A model generated the notes under the pieces. It had not been told where the DNA came from. It saw only the letters and a program-made list of their open reading frames with translations, and searched no databases. Both the position numbers and the translations under genes were made by a program. A stretch of DNA of 64,000 nucleotides from Pomphorhynchus laevis (lineage: Eukaryota; Acanthocephala; Palaeacanthocephala; Echinorhynchida; Pomphorhynchidae): positions 17,994 to 81,993 of the forward strand of contig WNNJ02003191.1 of the NCBI GenBank assembly GCA_012934845.2, read 5' to 3'. Positions within the stretch are counted from its first letter, which is position 1; every line of letters starts with the position of its first letter. This document shows positions 1-10,320 of this stretch, piece by piece.

Positions 1-99
1 GATTACTGCGTGGACCATGCAGGAATAAAACCCAGACTTAGTAAGTTAAATACAACGGTTACAGAAGTTACACAGAAGCGACTTATTAGTAGTAAGTGA

Positions 100-895
100 A
101 TTAAAATCATTGCCGGAATTGTTCGATCGCGGAATTGAATTTGAATCTGCAAATGATGTACAATTAACGTGAATCGACGAAGTAAGATTAAAGCCAGAAT
201 TGCTCGACTGCGGAATTGAATTTGAATCTGCAACTGCTGTACAATTAGCGTGAATCGAGGAAGTGAGATCAAAGCCGGAATAGCTCGACGGCGGAATAAA
301 ATTAAAATATGCAACTGCTGTACAATTAGCGTGAATCGACGAAGAAAGGTCAAAGCCGGAATTGCTTGACTGCGAAATTGAATTTGAATCTGCAACTGCT
401 GTACAATTAGCGTGAATCGAGGAAGTGAGATCAAAGCCGGAATAGCTCGACGGCGGAATAAAATTGAAATATGCAACTGCTGTACAAATGGGGTTTATCG
501 AGGATGTGAAATCAACGCCGGAATTGCTCGACGGCGGAATTAAAATCGAATCTGCAACTGTGTACAATTAGCGTGAATCGAGGAAGTGAGATCAACGCCG
601 GAATTGACTTGAAATCTGCAATTACCGTAAAATTAGTGTGGATCAAGGAAGTGAGATCAACGACGGAATTGCTCGACAACGGAATTGAAATCTAATCATT
701 CATTATATCTTCCATTTGTATTGTATGAATAATAGTGTATATTAACTCTCAATTTTTTTACTTATCAGTAGTCAGTGAATTGAAATCAACTCCGTAATTG
801 CAAGACAGCGGAACTGAATTCGAATATGCAACTTCTGTACAATTAGAGCGAATCGAGGAAGTAAGATCAAAGCCGGAATTGCTAGACGGAAAAAT
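100..895. repeat. 81-bp minisatellite, left block
   Basis: Tandem repeat whose unit carries GCCGGAATTGCTCGAC and, further on, GTACAATTAGCGTGAATCGA. Unit starts fall near 112, 193, 274, 355, 436 and 517, exactly 81 bp apart, then drift (80 and 65 bp). A non-repeat spacer at about 691-775 is followed by one more unit to about 895. As 81 is a multiple of three, a 27-residue periodic peptide stays open in two minus-strand frames. That openness is a by-product of the period and is not evidence of a gene. Confidence 0.9.
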
Positions 896-1311
896 TGAAA
901 TTGTGTATATTATCTCTCAAATTTTTCACGCAAAAAAATCAATTTATTTAAAATTGAAATTATAAGATTAGATTGGTGAATCATTGATTTAAAGAGTTTC
1001 TTTTCGTTTTCATTTAATTTTGTATATATAATACGGGAATAAAATTTTGATATAGCATAGCTAAACAAATAGTTTCTTGTTCCAATATTTGGACTTTCTA
1101 TCGAAGTCATTGTCAAGGATGTCATCTAGAAAAATTTACAGTCAGTACAATACAAACAACAAAATAAAAAAATTAAAAGTTTCTATCTGTAGAGTTTTAG
1201 TTCACGTCCAAATTAGTAGAATTTTATATTTATTAATAGTCGATAAATTCGAATGAGGGGAGCTTCAACTAGTCTTAATTCGTACGCACTATTGCATTTG
1301 TAAAGTATTTT
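457..1311 (+). repeat. Left arm of 855-bp inverted repeat
   Basis: Reverse complement of 1629-2483. Both arms are 855 bp and sampled comparison shows about four mismatches in several hundred bases (for example near 472, 745, 856 and 1238). The arm holds, from outside in, part of the 81-bp minisatellite, a PLE1 5' coding start (minus strand), the short PLE1 3' spacer and the last ~100 bp of the PLE1 GIY-YIG region. The 317-bp spacer between the arms is the rest of the GIY-YIG region. Confidence 0.92.
910..1125 (-). pseudogene. PLE1 polyprotein N-terminus (left arm)
   Basis: A 71-codon frame starting MTSLTMTSIESPNIG. It matches the first ~50 residues of the longer copy at 3107-3472 (minus), then diverges into a short AT-rich tail and stops. 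It is the N-terminal leader of a Penelope-like polyprotein and has no domain of its own. Directly upstream on the same strand is the spacer that in every copy here links a GIY-YIG end to this start, suggesting a tandem (pseudo-LTR) junction. Its translation is identical to that of the right-arm copy at 1815-2030. Confidence 0.7.
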
Positions 1312-1727
1312 ACAAATGCAGTATTCATCAAAATATTAGTTGTATGAATCAAAATTCGAATCTGGATATAAGAGCGTTTTTCTGACTTCATCGTTTAGGA
1401 TCAATGTTTTCGTTGATGAAGAGAACCACTCCAGAAAACACTCACAAAGTTGTGTATCAATATTCATGTAAAAAAGCTGGCTGTAACGCCGTTTATATTG
1501 GTTACACAAGTTGTAAATTGTTTAATCGTATCAAACAGCATAAGTATAAGAGTAGTTCGATCCAAAAGCATCTAGAAGCCGAACATAGTGGAGGAGTTGT
1601 TGCATTAGACGAGATGATAAAAAAATTTAAAATACTTTACAAATGCAATAGTGCGTACGAATTAAGACTAGTTGAAGCTCCCCTCATTCGAATTTATCGA
1701 CCATTAATAAATATAAAATTCTACTAA
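1312..1727 (+). pseudogene. PLE1 GIY-YIG endonuclease fragment (copy A)
   Basis: C-terminal endonuclease portion of a Penelope-like element. The open part runs from 1404 (107 codons): a Cys pair (YSCKKAGC), then the GIY-YIG core seen as AVYIGYTSCKLFNRIKQHK, then SSSIQKHLEAEHSGG with the conserved His, and a C-terminal ELRLVEAPLIRIYRP with the family's acidic residue. This nuclease nicks target DNA for PLE retrotransposition. The reverse transcriptase is absent: upstream the sequence folds straight into the inverted left arm at about 1311. The same truncated unit recurs at 3657-4079. Confidence 0.85.
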
Positions 1728-1814
1728 TTTGGACGTGAACTAAAACTCTACAGATAGAAACTTTTAATTTTTTTATTTTGTTGTTTGTATTGTACTGACT
1801 GTAAATTTTTCTAG

Positions 1815-2030
1815 ATGACATCCTTGACAATGACTTCGATAGAAAGTCCAAATATTGGAACAAGAAACTATTTGTTTAGCTATGCTATATCAAAATTTTA
1901 TTCCCGTATTATATATACAAAATTAAATGAAAACGAAAAGAAACTCTTTAAATCAATGATTCACCAATCTAATCTTATAATTTCAATTTTAAATAAATTG
2001 ATTTTTTTGCGTGAAAAATTTGAGAGATAA
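1815..2030 (+). pseudogene. PLE1 polyprotein N-terminus (right arm)
   Basis: Same 71 residues as the minus-strand copy at 910-1125. It follows the GIY-YIG stop at 1727 by an ~85-bp spacer ending in TTTTTCTAG, directly before the ATG. This GIY-YIG end, spacer and new start order is also seen at 3473-3545, 19563-19680, 21790-21850 and 23030-23095, consistent with head-to-tail PLE units joined through a short pseudo-LTR. Confidence 0.7.
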
Positions 2031-2039
2031 TATACACAA

Positions 2040-2483
2040 TTTCAATTTTTCCGTCTAGCAATTCCGGCTTTGATCTTACTTCCTCGATTCGATCTAATTG
2101 TACAGAAGTTGCATATTCGAATTCAGTTCCGCTGTCTTGCAATTACGGAGTTGATTTCAATTCACTGACTACTGATAAGTAAAAAAATTGAGAGATAATA
2201 TACACTATTATTCATACAATACAAATGGAAGATATAATGAATGATTAGATTTCAATTCCGTTGTCGAGCAATTCCGTCGTTGATCTCACTTCCTTGATCC
2301 ACACTAATTTTACGGTAATTGCAGATTTCAAGTCAATTCCGGCGTTGATCTCACTTCCTCGATTCACGCTAATTGTACACAGTTGCAGATTCGATTTTAA
2401 TTCCGCCGTCGAGCAATTCCGGCGTTGATTTCACATCCTCGATAAACCCCATTTGTACAGCAGTTGTATATTTCAATTTTATT
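2040..2483. repeat. 81-bp minisatellite, right block
   Basis: Inverted copy of the left minisatellite. Units are recognisable by GCAATTCCGGC and CTCGATTCACGCTAATTGTAC, with an interruption at about 2165-2250 that matches the 691-775 spacer of the left arm. Confidence 0.85.
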
Positions 2484-3075
2484 CTTATATTTACATAAAG
2501 ATCTTTCAGCTTATTATCTCTTAAAAGTTGTTTCAGTATTTCTAATTGTTCATTTATATACATATCTTTTTTAATATTTTAATTCTAGTTTTCTTTTTCA
2601 TTTTATTGTCATGACTTCTTGACTTGCGTTTAACCGGATTATTATAATATAGTAGTTTATTATTTACTATACTACTTCTGCCAATTCCTTGTACCACGTC
2701 ATTCAATCCTAATGGGTACATGGAATTAAGCGTTTTAATTTAAAAATCTTCTCTTTCTAATAGTTTTTGATTGAATATTATCTTATTTTCTTCAACAATA
2801 TGTTCTAAAATAAATAATTTACAGTTTTTAATATCATGTCCTATTAATCTCATATGTTTATGAAATATAGTTTAACTATTATGCTGCATATAATATATGT
2901 GTTGCCTAAACCTAGTTTTTGTACTGTAGAAATATTCGTGATATTATCGAGTTGAACAGGCAAAATCACCGGTCTACCGTAAATATTTCGTAATTTCTTA
3001 AGATGTCGATTTTGATAGATAACATATGATTATTAACGATCCTTTGTAAATAGAAAATTGAAGCATAAAATTTGA
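2484..3075 (-). mobile_element. Naiad-like PLE fragment, N-terminal part
   Basis: Read on the minus strand, the segment carries a decayed GIY-YIG-like stretch (RLIGHDIKNCKLF, then LLEREDF followed by IKTLNSMYPLGLNDV), then a basic linker (YYNNPVKRKSRS). In the copy at 4310-6555 the same MYPLGLNDVV linker lies upstream of the reverse transcriptase. The RE-FWI-L-PxGLND signature N-terminal to the RT is the permuted order described for Naiad-type PLEs. Clade assignment is from memory of the family and was not searched. The fragment is broken in several frames. Confidence 0.6.
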
Positions 3076-3106
3076 ACGTGGTAAGTTGACTACGGTGTCT
3101 AATAAT

Positions 3107-3472
3107 TTACTTCATCGTAGATTTGAAAGCTTCAAGATATGCTTGTACCTTTAGCTTCACTTCTCTACTAACGACGTCAAGTTTATATTTTGTAGTCAAG
3201 CGACAACATTTAGCAGTCTCTTCGTACAATTTAAAGTTTGTAAACTTAGGTAGCAATTGATTCTCCAGGCAAAATTTTAGAAACGTAATATCTGATTTTA
3301 GTTTTGTTATAAGCTTAGGTTGGTGAATCATTGATTTAAAGAGTTTCTTTTCGTTTTCATTTAATTTTGTATATATAATACTGGAATAAAATTTTGATAT
3401 AGCATAGATAAACAAATAGTTTCTTGTTCCAATATTTGGACTTTCTATCGAAGTCATTGTCAAGGATGTCAT
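3107..3472 (-). pseudogene. PLE1 polyprotein N-terminal domain (copy B)
   Basis: Longest preserved N-terminus of PLE1, 121 codons. After MTSLTMTSIESPNIG it reads SDITFLKFCLENQLLPKFT and a Lys-rich segment (RLTTKYKLDVVSREVKLK), which resembles the poorly characterised N-terminal region of Penelope-like polyproteins (an xFLxxCxxNxLxPKF pattern). It stops at 3107 with no RT following. On the minus strand it lies directly after the PLE1 3' spacer at 3473-3545. Confidence 0.65.
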
Positions 3473-3656
3473 CTAGAAAAATTTACAATCAGTACAATAC
3501 AAACAACAAAATAAAAAAATTAAAAGTTTCTATATGTAGAGTTTTAGTTCACGTCCAAATTAAGAGAATTTTATATTTATTAATGGACGATAAATTCGAA
3601 TTAGGAGAGCTTCCACCAGTCTTAATTCGTACGCACTATTGCATTTGTAAAGTATT

Positions 3657-4079
3657 TTACAAATGCAGTATTTATCAAAATATTCGTTGTATGAATCAAA
3701 ATTCGAATCTGGATATAAGAGCGTTTTTCTAACATCATCGTTTAGGATCAATGTTTTCGTTGATGAAGAGAACCACTCCAGAAAACACTCACAAAGTTGT
3801 GTATCAATATTCATGTAAAAAAGCTGGCTGTAACGCCGTTTATATTGGTTACACAAGTTGTAAATTGTTTAATCGTATCAAACAGCATAAGTATAAGAGT
3901 AGTTCGATCCAGAAGCATCTAGAAGGTGAACATAGTGGAGGAGTTGTTGCATTAGACGAGATTATAAAGAATTTTAAAATACTTTACAAATGCAATAGTG
4001 CGTACGAATTAAGACTAGTTGAAGCTCCCCTCATTCGAATTTATCGACCATTAATAAATATAAAATTCTACTAATTTGG
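3657..4079 (+). pseudogene. PLE1 GIY-YIG fragment (copy B)
   Basis: Near copy of 1312-1731, with the 107-codon open part at 3751-4074. Key residues are preserved: YIGYTSCK, the basic NRIKQHK and QKHLEGEHSGG. At its left edge the sequence turns head-to-head into an inverted copy of its own 3' end (3473-3656) at the same breakpoint as copy A. On the right it stops at CTACTAATTTGGA, so its fold-back is asymmetric (~100 bp). Confidence 0.8.
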
Positions 4080-4309
4080 AATAAAAATAAAAATAAAAAA
4101 AGAAAAATTAAATTAAAAATAAACGTCATTTTTATGAATTGACTAATAAATAACTTTAAATTCTAAGATTTAAATTTAAAATTTAAATGTAAATTCTAAA
4201 TTTTAAATTATGATCTGTTTTAATTTAGTTTTAATTCTTAAATTACAATAGTAATTACAAAAATTCTTTAATTACAAAAATATCTTATCTATAATATAAT
4301 TATAATTTA
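4080..4309. other. AT-rich tract with partial T repeat
   Basis: No gene. Bases 4080-4155 resemble the reverse orientation of dispersed repeat T (ATTGACTAATAAATAA and the preceding A-rich run). The rest is a simple A/T mixture running into the Naiad fragment. Confidence 0.5.
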
Positions 4310-4996
4310 ATATAATTAATTTATTATTATAAATTTATCTATTTTCTGCTTGATGTTATTTTTATAGTAACCTAGTTTAAAATATGTATCTATTAAATTA
4401 TTAAAATGATTTTTAAGAAAGCCAATATCATTACATATTGTTGCAATTCTTAAAATTTCATTATTTAATGTATTATATTTTATATTATATGGTATGCATG
4501 AATGCTCATGCAAAAATATGTTTCTTGTAAATTTAAATGTCATCTTTACGATATAAATTAATAGTAGTTTTAGTTAATGTTAATTTAATGTTCATATCTA
4601 GATATACACCTTCTTTATCATTAATATTGGTTTTGTTAAGAATAAGGCTTTCTGGATAAATTTGTTCACTAATTGAATAAAAATTATTAGAATTAAATAA
4701 ACATATATCATCAATGTATCGAAACATATATTTAATATATTTATATTGATTAGATTTAGTTTGTACACAGTTATGAACAAATTCATATCCTATAAAGCTT
4801 AAAAACAAATCAGCTATAATTGGGCTACTATTACCACCCATTGGAACACCTTTTACTTGTCTAAATATAGATGTCCCTACTTTTAAAAAATTTTGATTTA
4901 TCAAAATATTTAAGGATTCTATTAATTCAATTTTATCCATATATTTATATTTACTTGATGGTTTAATTTTTGTTAGATAGGCGTTATAATTATTAT

Positions 4997-5049
<53 letters not shown>

Positions 5050-6555
5050 TTTTCCGAATAAAGGATTAATTAATTTTTTGATGCATTTTTAATATCTACT
5101 AAATCTAGATTTGTATAAAGCGTACTAAAATCGTATGTATTTATATTTTAAAAATTTATTCCTTTTGTCTGTTCTAAAAGTTTTTTTCTAGAATTGATAC
5201 TGAAATAGTGTTTTATGCCAGTATTAATTTCGATTACCTTGCAATACTTTTAAAGTGTGCTAAATTACTTTAAGTATTTTATTCATATAGACAGAAAGTG
5301 GTTTTAATGTACATTTAAACGTACAACATGTGAACCTAGGTTTTATTGGATTTTTTTGTAATTTTGGACTCCAATATAATATAGGTATAGTTTTATTATC
5401 TGATTCAACCTTTATACCCTTTTTATCCATTATGGAACAGTAACTTGTAATAATTGTATCAAAACTTAACTCTACGTTCATATGTTGGATTTACATTTAA
5501 ATCATTAGAATTTATCTCTTTCATCAGTATATCATAATATAGCTTTTTGCGTATGAAGACAAAGTTATTTCTAGCTTTATCAATAGCTGTTATTATATAT
5601 TTATGCTTTAATCTAGTAAGTTCTGTATACATATCTTTATTAATTTTATCTTTACGTTTGTAATTGTTTGTTATTTTCATTTTATTTTTTATTTTATCAA
5701 ATATATAATCTTTCCAAATGATTATTTTAGATATTTTCGAGCTTTCACTATTAATCAGCTTACTAAAGTAATCATTTTAGTTATTATATAACGAATTGTA
5801 AATTTTATTTTTGTCGTTGTTATTATTAAATCTATATTTATACCCTTTTGATAGCAGCTTTCTTAGTTCACAATTTTCAATTAATTCTAGATTATGGTAC
5901 ATATATGTTCATTTATTTTATCAAAACTAAGACTTTTACAATTGCATTCTGTTTCCGTTGTTTCTAATATTATCGTTACATATTGATTTTAATTGTTTAC
6001 TATAATTACAAATTTTTCGTCCTAATGGTGGTAGGAGTTTATACCTTATTTTAGGAATATATTTACTTAAATCTGACCCTATTATTTCTTTACTTTTAGA
6101 ATTATTTAAAAGTCCGGCTATATTTATGTTATCTATACATTTATTAATGAAGTTTATGGTTAATGTATATTTTCTATTGTTATTATTAACATTTATTGTA
6201 CGATTATAGTATTTTGTATTACAATAACTGTCTATTATACAACTTAGCCTATCATAGTCGTTAATTAATTTTTGATTTATTGAACATATGATATCTTTAG
6301 AAAAACTTCTTATATTTACATAAAGATCTTTTAGCTTATTATCACTAAAATGTTGTTTTAATATTTCTAATCGTTCATTTATATACATATATTTTTTAAT
6401 ATTTTTAACTCTATTTTTCCTATTCCTTTTATCACCATGACTTCTTGGTTTGCGTTTAACTGGATTATTATAATATAGTTGTTTATTATGTATTATACTA
6501 CTTCTGCCAATTCTTTGTACCACGTCATTCAATCCTAATGGGTACATGGAATTAA
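4310..6555 (-). mobile_element. Naiad-like PLE, linker through RT C-terminus
   Basis: Largest Naiad copy in the window, read right to left. Order: MYPLGLNDVVQRIG and a basic linker (about 6547-6360), a helical region, ITAIDKARNNFVFI (about 5600), LYWSPKLQKNPIKPRF (about 5390-5330), FSTLYTNL (about 5110), the RT palm FRQVKGVPMGGNSSP (about 4830) and catalytic YIDDICLFN (about 4710), then IYPESLILNKTN and a C-terminal HEHSCIPYNIKYNT motif (about 4490). This is the typical PLE/Naiad RT order. Several frame changes and stops separate the blocks and a (TA)n expansion sits inside, so it is dead. No second GIY-YIG follows the RT. Confidence 0.75.
4999..5048. repeat. (TA)n microsatellite inside the Naiad RT
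   Basis: About 24 TA units expanded at a spot where the related copies at 14,150 and 22,065 have only ACATATATATGTATAT. The expansion therefore happened in place after insertion. Confidence 0.9.
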
Positions 6556-6564
6556 GCGTTTTAA

Positions 6565-6715
6565 TCCAGCGTTTTAAGAATATATTTACTTAAATCTAAC
6601 CATATTATTTCTTTACTTTTAGAATTATTTAATAGTCCGGCTATATTTATGTTATCTATACATTTATTAATGAAGTTTATGGTTAGTGTATATTTTCTAT
6701 TGTTATTATTAACAT
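6565..6715 (-). mobile_element. Naiad-like PLE fragment
   Basis: A short repeat of the linker region matching about 6050-6200 (contains the complement of the LLNNS-KEIIGSDLSKYIPK coding stretch). It abuts the larger copy with no spacer. Confidence 0.65.
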
Positions 6716-6729
6716 AATAACAATAGAAT

Positions 6730-7262
6730 CATAATAAAATCTAGGTTCATATGTAGTGCTTTTAAATGTACATTAAAACCACTTTCTGTCTATATGAATA
6801 AAATACTTAAAGTAATTAAAGCACACTTTAAAAAATATTGTAGGATAATCGAAATTAATACTGGTATAAAACACTATTTAAGTATTAATTCTACAAAAGA
6901 ATTTTTAGAACACACAAAAGGAATAAATTTTCAGAATTAAAATACATACGATTTTAGTACTCTTTATACAAATCTAGATTTAGTAGATATTAAAGATGCA
7001 TTAGAAAAATTAATTAATCCTTTATTCGGAAAAAGATATACATATATATGCTATATTAACTATAACGCATATCTAACAAAAATTAAACCATCAAATAAAT
7101 ATAAATATATGGATAAAATTGAATTATTAAAATCCTTAAATATTTTAATAAATCAAATTTTTTTAAAGGTATGGACATATATATTTAGACGAATAAAATG
7201 TGTTCAAATAGGAGGTAATAGTAGCTTAATAATAGCTAACTTACTTTAAAGCTTCATAGCTT
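6730..7262 (+). mobile_element. Naiad-like RT fragment, inverted orientation
   Basis: Plus-strand copy of the RT region found on the minus strand at about 4800-5340. It includes the LSVYMNKILKVI stretch, DFSTLYTNLDLVDIK, the KYKYMDKIE stretch and a decayed GGNSSLIIANL palm motif. Its head-to-head position with 4310-6715 gives a ~500-bp inverted repeat pair about 1.5 kb apart. Confidence 0.7.
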
Positions 7263-7264
7263 TA

Positions 7265-7480
7265 AAGCTTACAACGTCTGTTATTTAGTAGTCTATTTAT
7301 AAAAATCACTTTTATTTTGAATTTAAATTTTTCATTTTAACTTGATATAAATTATGAAAAATCTAATAACAATTAGTTATTAATTAATTATTTAATTATT
7401 AAATTTTGATTTGCATTATTATATTTTGATTATTTTATAATTATATTAAATACGTAGACTCAGTTAGCTGATTTGATTTT
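7265..7480 (+). repeat. Dispersed repeat T (forward copy)
   Basis: Starts ACAACGTCTGTTATTTA, then an AT-rich body (TTTTAACTTGATATAAATTA, TTAAATTTTGATTTGC), and ends at ACGTAGACTCAGTTAGCTGA. Copies in both orientations occur at 12.3, 15.0, 15.5, 16.2, 43.9 and 48.8 kb. It encodes nothing. It behaves like the terminal sequence of a non-autonomous element. Confidence 0.75.
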
Positions 7481-7569
7481 TCGGAGAAAGATCCAACTAA
7501 TGCTCACATTCTATCCGTACGCAATTTTAAACGATAAATTCTACTAATATTGTATAAATTAATACATTG

Positions 7570-7800
7570 TATATATCATCGTTACATATTGATTTTAATT
7601 CTTTATTGTAATAACAAATTTTTCGTCCTGATGACGTTAACAACTTATACCTTATTTTAGGATTATTTTTGCTTAAATCTGATCCTATTATTTCTTTATT
7701 GTTAGAATTATTTAAAAGTCTACCTATATTTATGTGATCTATATATTTATTAATGAAGTTTATGGTTAGTGTATATTTTTCATGTTATTATTAACTTAAT
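7570..7800 (-). mobile_element. Naiad-like PLE linker fragment
   Basis: Matches about 5960-6190 of the larger copy (complement of KICNY-KELKSICNDN and the preceding PKIRYKLL stretch), with more divergence. It ends where ATTAACTTAATAACATG-like flank begins, a flank shared with the copies at 27.4 and 60.35 kb. Confidence 0.65.
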
Positions 7801-8334
7801 AATATGTTGTCTATAATATGCCATTATTAAGAATATATCATAATATTAATAGAACATAATATTTTTGGTATATATATTTAAACGCTTGCTAATGGCGAGC
7901 CTGTGTGACCATGAAATAACGTGCATATTTTTATTGTTATTATTAGCGACAAAGATCAGCGAAAAACACAAGTCTGAATTTTTCAGAGTAATAATGTGGC
8001 TCTGTACGAAGATTGCAATTGCGCTCGCAAAGTCGATATCACAATGTTTCCGAGCACCGCGTTCCAAACTCAATGCACCGGTACATTCGGTCATAGACAT
8101 TGAGTTGCAAATCGCACAATGATCATTATTTTCTTTTAAACGTATATTGTGAATGCAAAATATGTTGATTTCCATTTGCGGGAACTTCAAATGTAAATTT
8201 ATTCAAATAATAATGTTTTACTTGAAAAAAAAACATTTATTGCCGTTATAGTATTTTACATTACAATAACTGTCTACTTATCATATTAGTAAAAATTACT
8301 AACAAACTTTTTAAAAACTACGTATTTTTAAATT
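7801..8334. other. PLE upstream flank; no supported gene
   Basis: Contains the short motif AATGGCGAGCCTGTGTGACC (about 7892-7911) found in the same position relative to Naiad fragments at 27.51 and 60.46 kb, so it is probably part of that element's 5' region. Open frames of 85 codons (+, 7865-8122) and 114 codons (-, 7846-8190) overlap antisense. Neither has a convincing domain. Confidence 0.5.
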
Positions 8335-8450
8335 CTTACTTTATATAAAAATAAATTGTATAAAATTCTATATAATTATTTAATATTTATCTCTTTTTTA
8401 TTTACATTTAGTATAAAATACGTAGACTCAGTTATTTGATCTAATTTGTA
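8335..8450 (+). repeat. Dispersed repeat T (3' part)
   Basis: AT-rich body ending at ACGTAGACTCAGTTATTTGA. The 5' core is missing. A further partial T-like stretch (TTTAACTTGATATAAATTA) lies at about 8630-8655. Confidence 0.55.
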
Positions 8451-9405
8451 TATCTCTGAAGGACATAAACCTGATATTATGTTTCTCTCATCAGAGATGC
8501 AACAACATAAATCCCACTAATATGGTAGAAATTAAGCTATTAATCTGTCAGACTGATTGAATTTATTCCTATCTTTATTTGATAAATATTGTCTTAAGTA
8601 TTTTATAAAAATTGACTTTCAATATAAAAAATTTAACTTGATATAAATTATATAAAATCTTATAAATCTTATTGTTAAACTGCAATCTTCTCAATGCTAT
8701 AGAATTAAAATTGTTTGAAATATAATGTGTCATTTCTTATAATGTTACCCAATCCAAATAAATGAAATTGTATTAAACTGTTTTAATGTAAAGCGGATTA
8801 TTTCTTAACTTATATTAAGGCTCTTTTATGTTAGGGTTTACGTCAAATAGTCGTTTATCGAAAAAATAACAACCTATAATAACTTAGATTAAGAAATATA
8901 ATATCTTAGAGATTAAGAAAATCTGCAGTATATTCCGACTCCTTAACAACTACGCATACTATGGATGTTACTCTCAAAGTCATTTGTATAATTTCGGTAA
9001 TTACGCTCTTACATAGACTTTCAAATGATTTACCAGTAAAATTCTAACTTTAATGTTTTAACAAGAAAATAACTTTAAGATAACAAAATCAGTAATATAA
9101 CAGAATAAATTGTAAAAGGAAGATAATACGTATGGCATTACCTTTAAAAAATAATATTATAATAATGATTAATTTTGAAATACAAATTTTAATAAAATAG
9201 CGTAGATTTTTTGACTACGTTGATATATATAGAGAGAGTACAAATCGTATTATTGCATTTTTATTGCTATTTACAATCAACAATGCAGTTTGTTACACAA
9301 AATATCTTATGTGATATCTGATCGGGAAGAATTAGCGATCGTTTTACTTTATATTTACAAACAACAAATTTTTAATATTAACGTAATTTAGTTTGAATAG
9401 CTATC
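8451..9405. other. AT-rich intergenic sequence
   Basis: No open frame of note, no repeat family recognised beyond scraps of T, and no coding signature on either strand. Confidence 0.5.
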
Positions 9406-9522
9406 ACTGCCAACATTTTTACAAATTTTGTAAAAATGCCAAAATGTTAACAAATTGCCAACATGCTAACAAATTTTGTAACAATGCCAAAAACTGCCAA
9501 CATTTTGTAAAAATGTTGGCAG
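9406..9522. mobile_element. Small MITE-like hairpin element
   Basis: The outer arms CACTGCCAACATTTTTACAA and its complement (ending TGTTGGCAGTG) form ~20-bp terminal inverted repeats around a core of four more CCAACAT/TGTTGGC-type inversions. At about 117 bp and non-coding it fits a MITE or a collapsed fold-back unit. No target duplication was clear. Confidence 0.6.
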
Positions 9523-10320
9523 TGACAACATTTTTAACGAAAACTTAAACTAAAATTTTTAATAAATTAAGTTTGTAAATGATTAAATAATCAAGAAAAA
9601 AATACATATTATGCAATAAAATATTATATAAATATTTATATTTTATGGTTTTACATTATTGATTCAAATGATAAGTGAATTTATCAAAACGGTAAATTCA
9701 GTATGAAAACTAATTAATCAAATTACTTAACTCAGGCCATGTATTCGATACTAACTATTAATATCTAAGGTGTCTTGTTTAGTTTTATTTGAAAAATAAA
9801 AATTTGTAGCAAAATGATGTCGTACAACGAAATGCATTTATTTTCAAATAAATTTCAGTATTTATTTAACAAATTACTGCTCGCATTTTGTATTAATTTT
9901 CAAATATTAGAGTTTTGTTAAATTTTGAATTTAGAATTTGATTGAATTCAAATTTCCGCACATTATTATTTTTCTATTATTGTTATAAACTTACTCTTCA
10001 ATAAGCAGTTACATAAATACAAAATATTTGTAATGAAAATTATTTGCAGCGAATTATTGATCAGGTTTACACTTTGTTTATTCAATAATTGACATTTATG
10101 ATGTAGTAAGGCTTTTGATGCTTGCACAACATCAAGTTAATAATTTAATATGTGGTCATAATGTCTACTTAAATGCAACATGCAATCTTCTTTGCTATGG
10201 TTTGATTGTAGAACACAAGAAAAAAAACACGCAAAAATGTTTTTCGTTTGTAACGAAAAACATAAAATGACAAATGAACTACCTACTTGGAAGAGGAAGG
10301 TCTTCAATGTAAAGAAAATA
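9523..10320. other. 5' flank of the carboxypeptidase gene
   Basis: AT-rich with no repeat recognised. The frame of the carboxypeptidase is open back to an ATG at 10180, but those 47 codons are Lys-rich and lack a signal peptide, so they are more likely untranslated or spliced-out sequence than coding. Confidence 0.45.

Larger units (their letters stand above)
1629..2483 (-). repeat. Right arm of 855-bp inverted repeat
   Basis: Mirror of 457-1311. It begins inside the GIY-YIG frame (AAAATACTTTACAAATGC) and ends in the minisatellite (TTCAATTTTATT), after which a Naiad-type PLE fragment starts abruptly at about 2484. The arm lengths match exactly, so few or no indels have accumulated. Confidence 0.92.

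Noticed and set aside
46-567. A 173-codon minus-strand open frame
   Set aside because: It is the 81-bp minisatellite read through; the period is a multiple of three and two frames are open, so openness carries no information.
7846-8190. A 114-codon minus frame with HCAIC resembling the start of a RING-H2 (RBX/APC11-like) protein
   Set aside because: Only the first CxxC fits; the later Cys/His ligands are missing and the region is flank shared with Naiad fragments.
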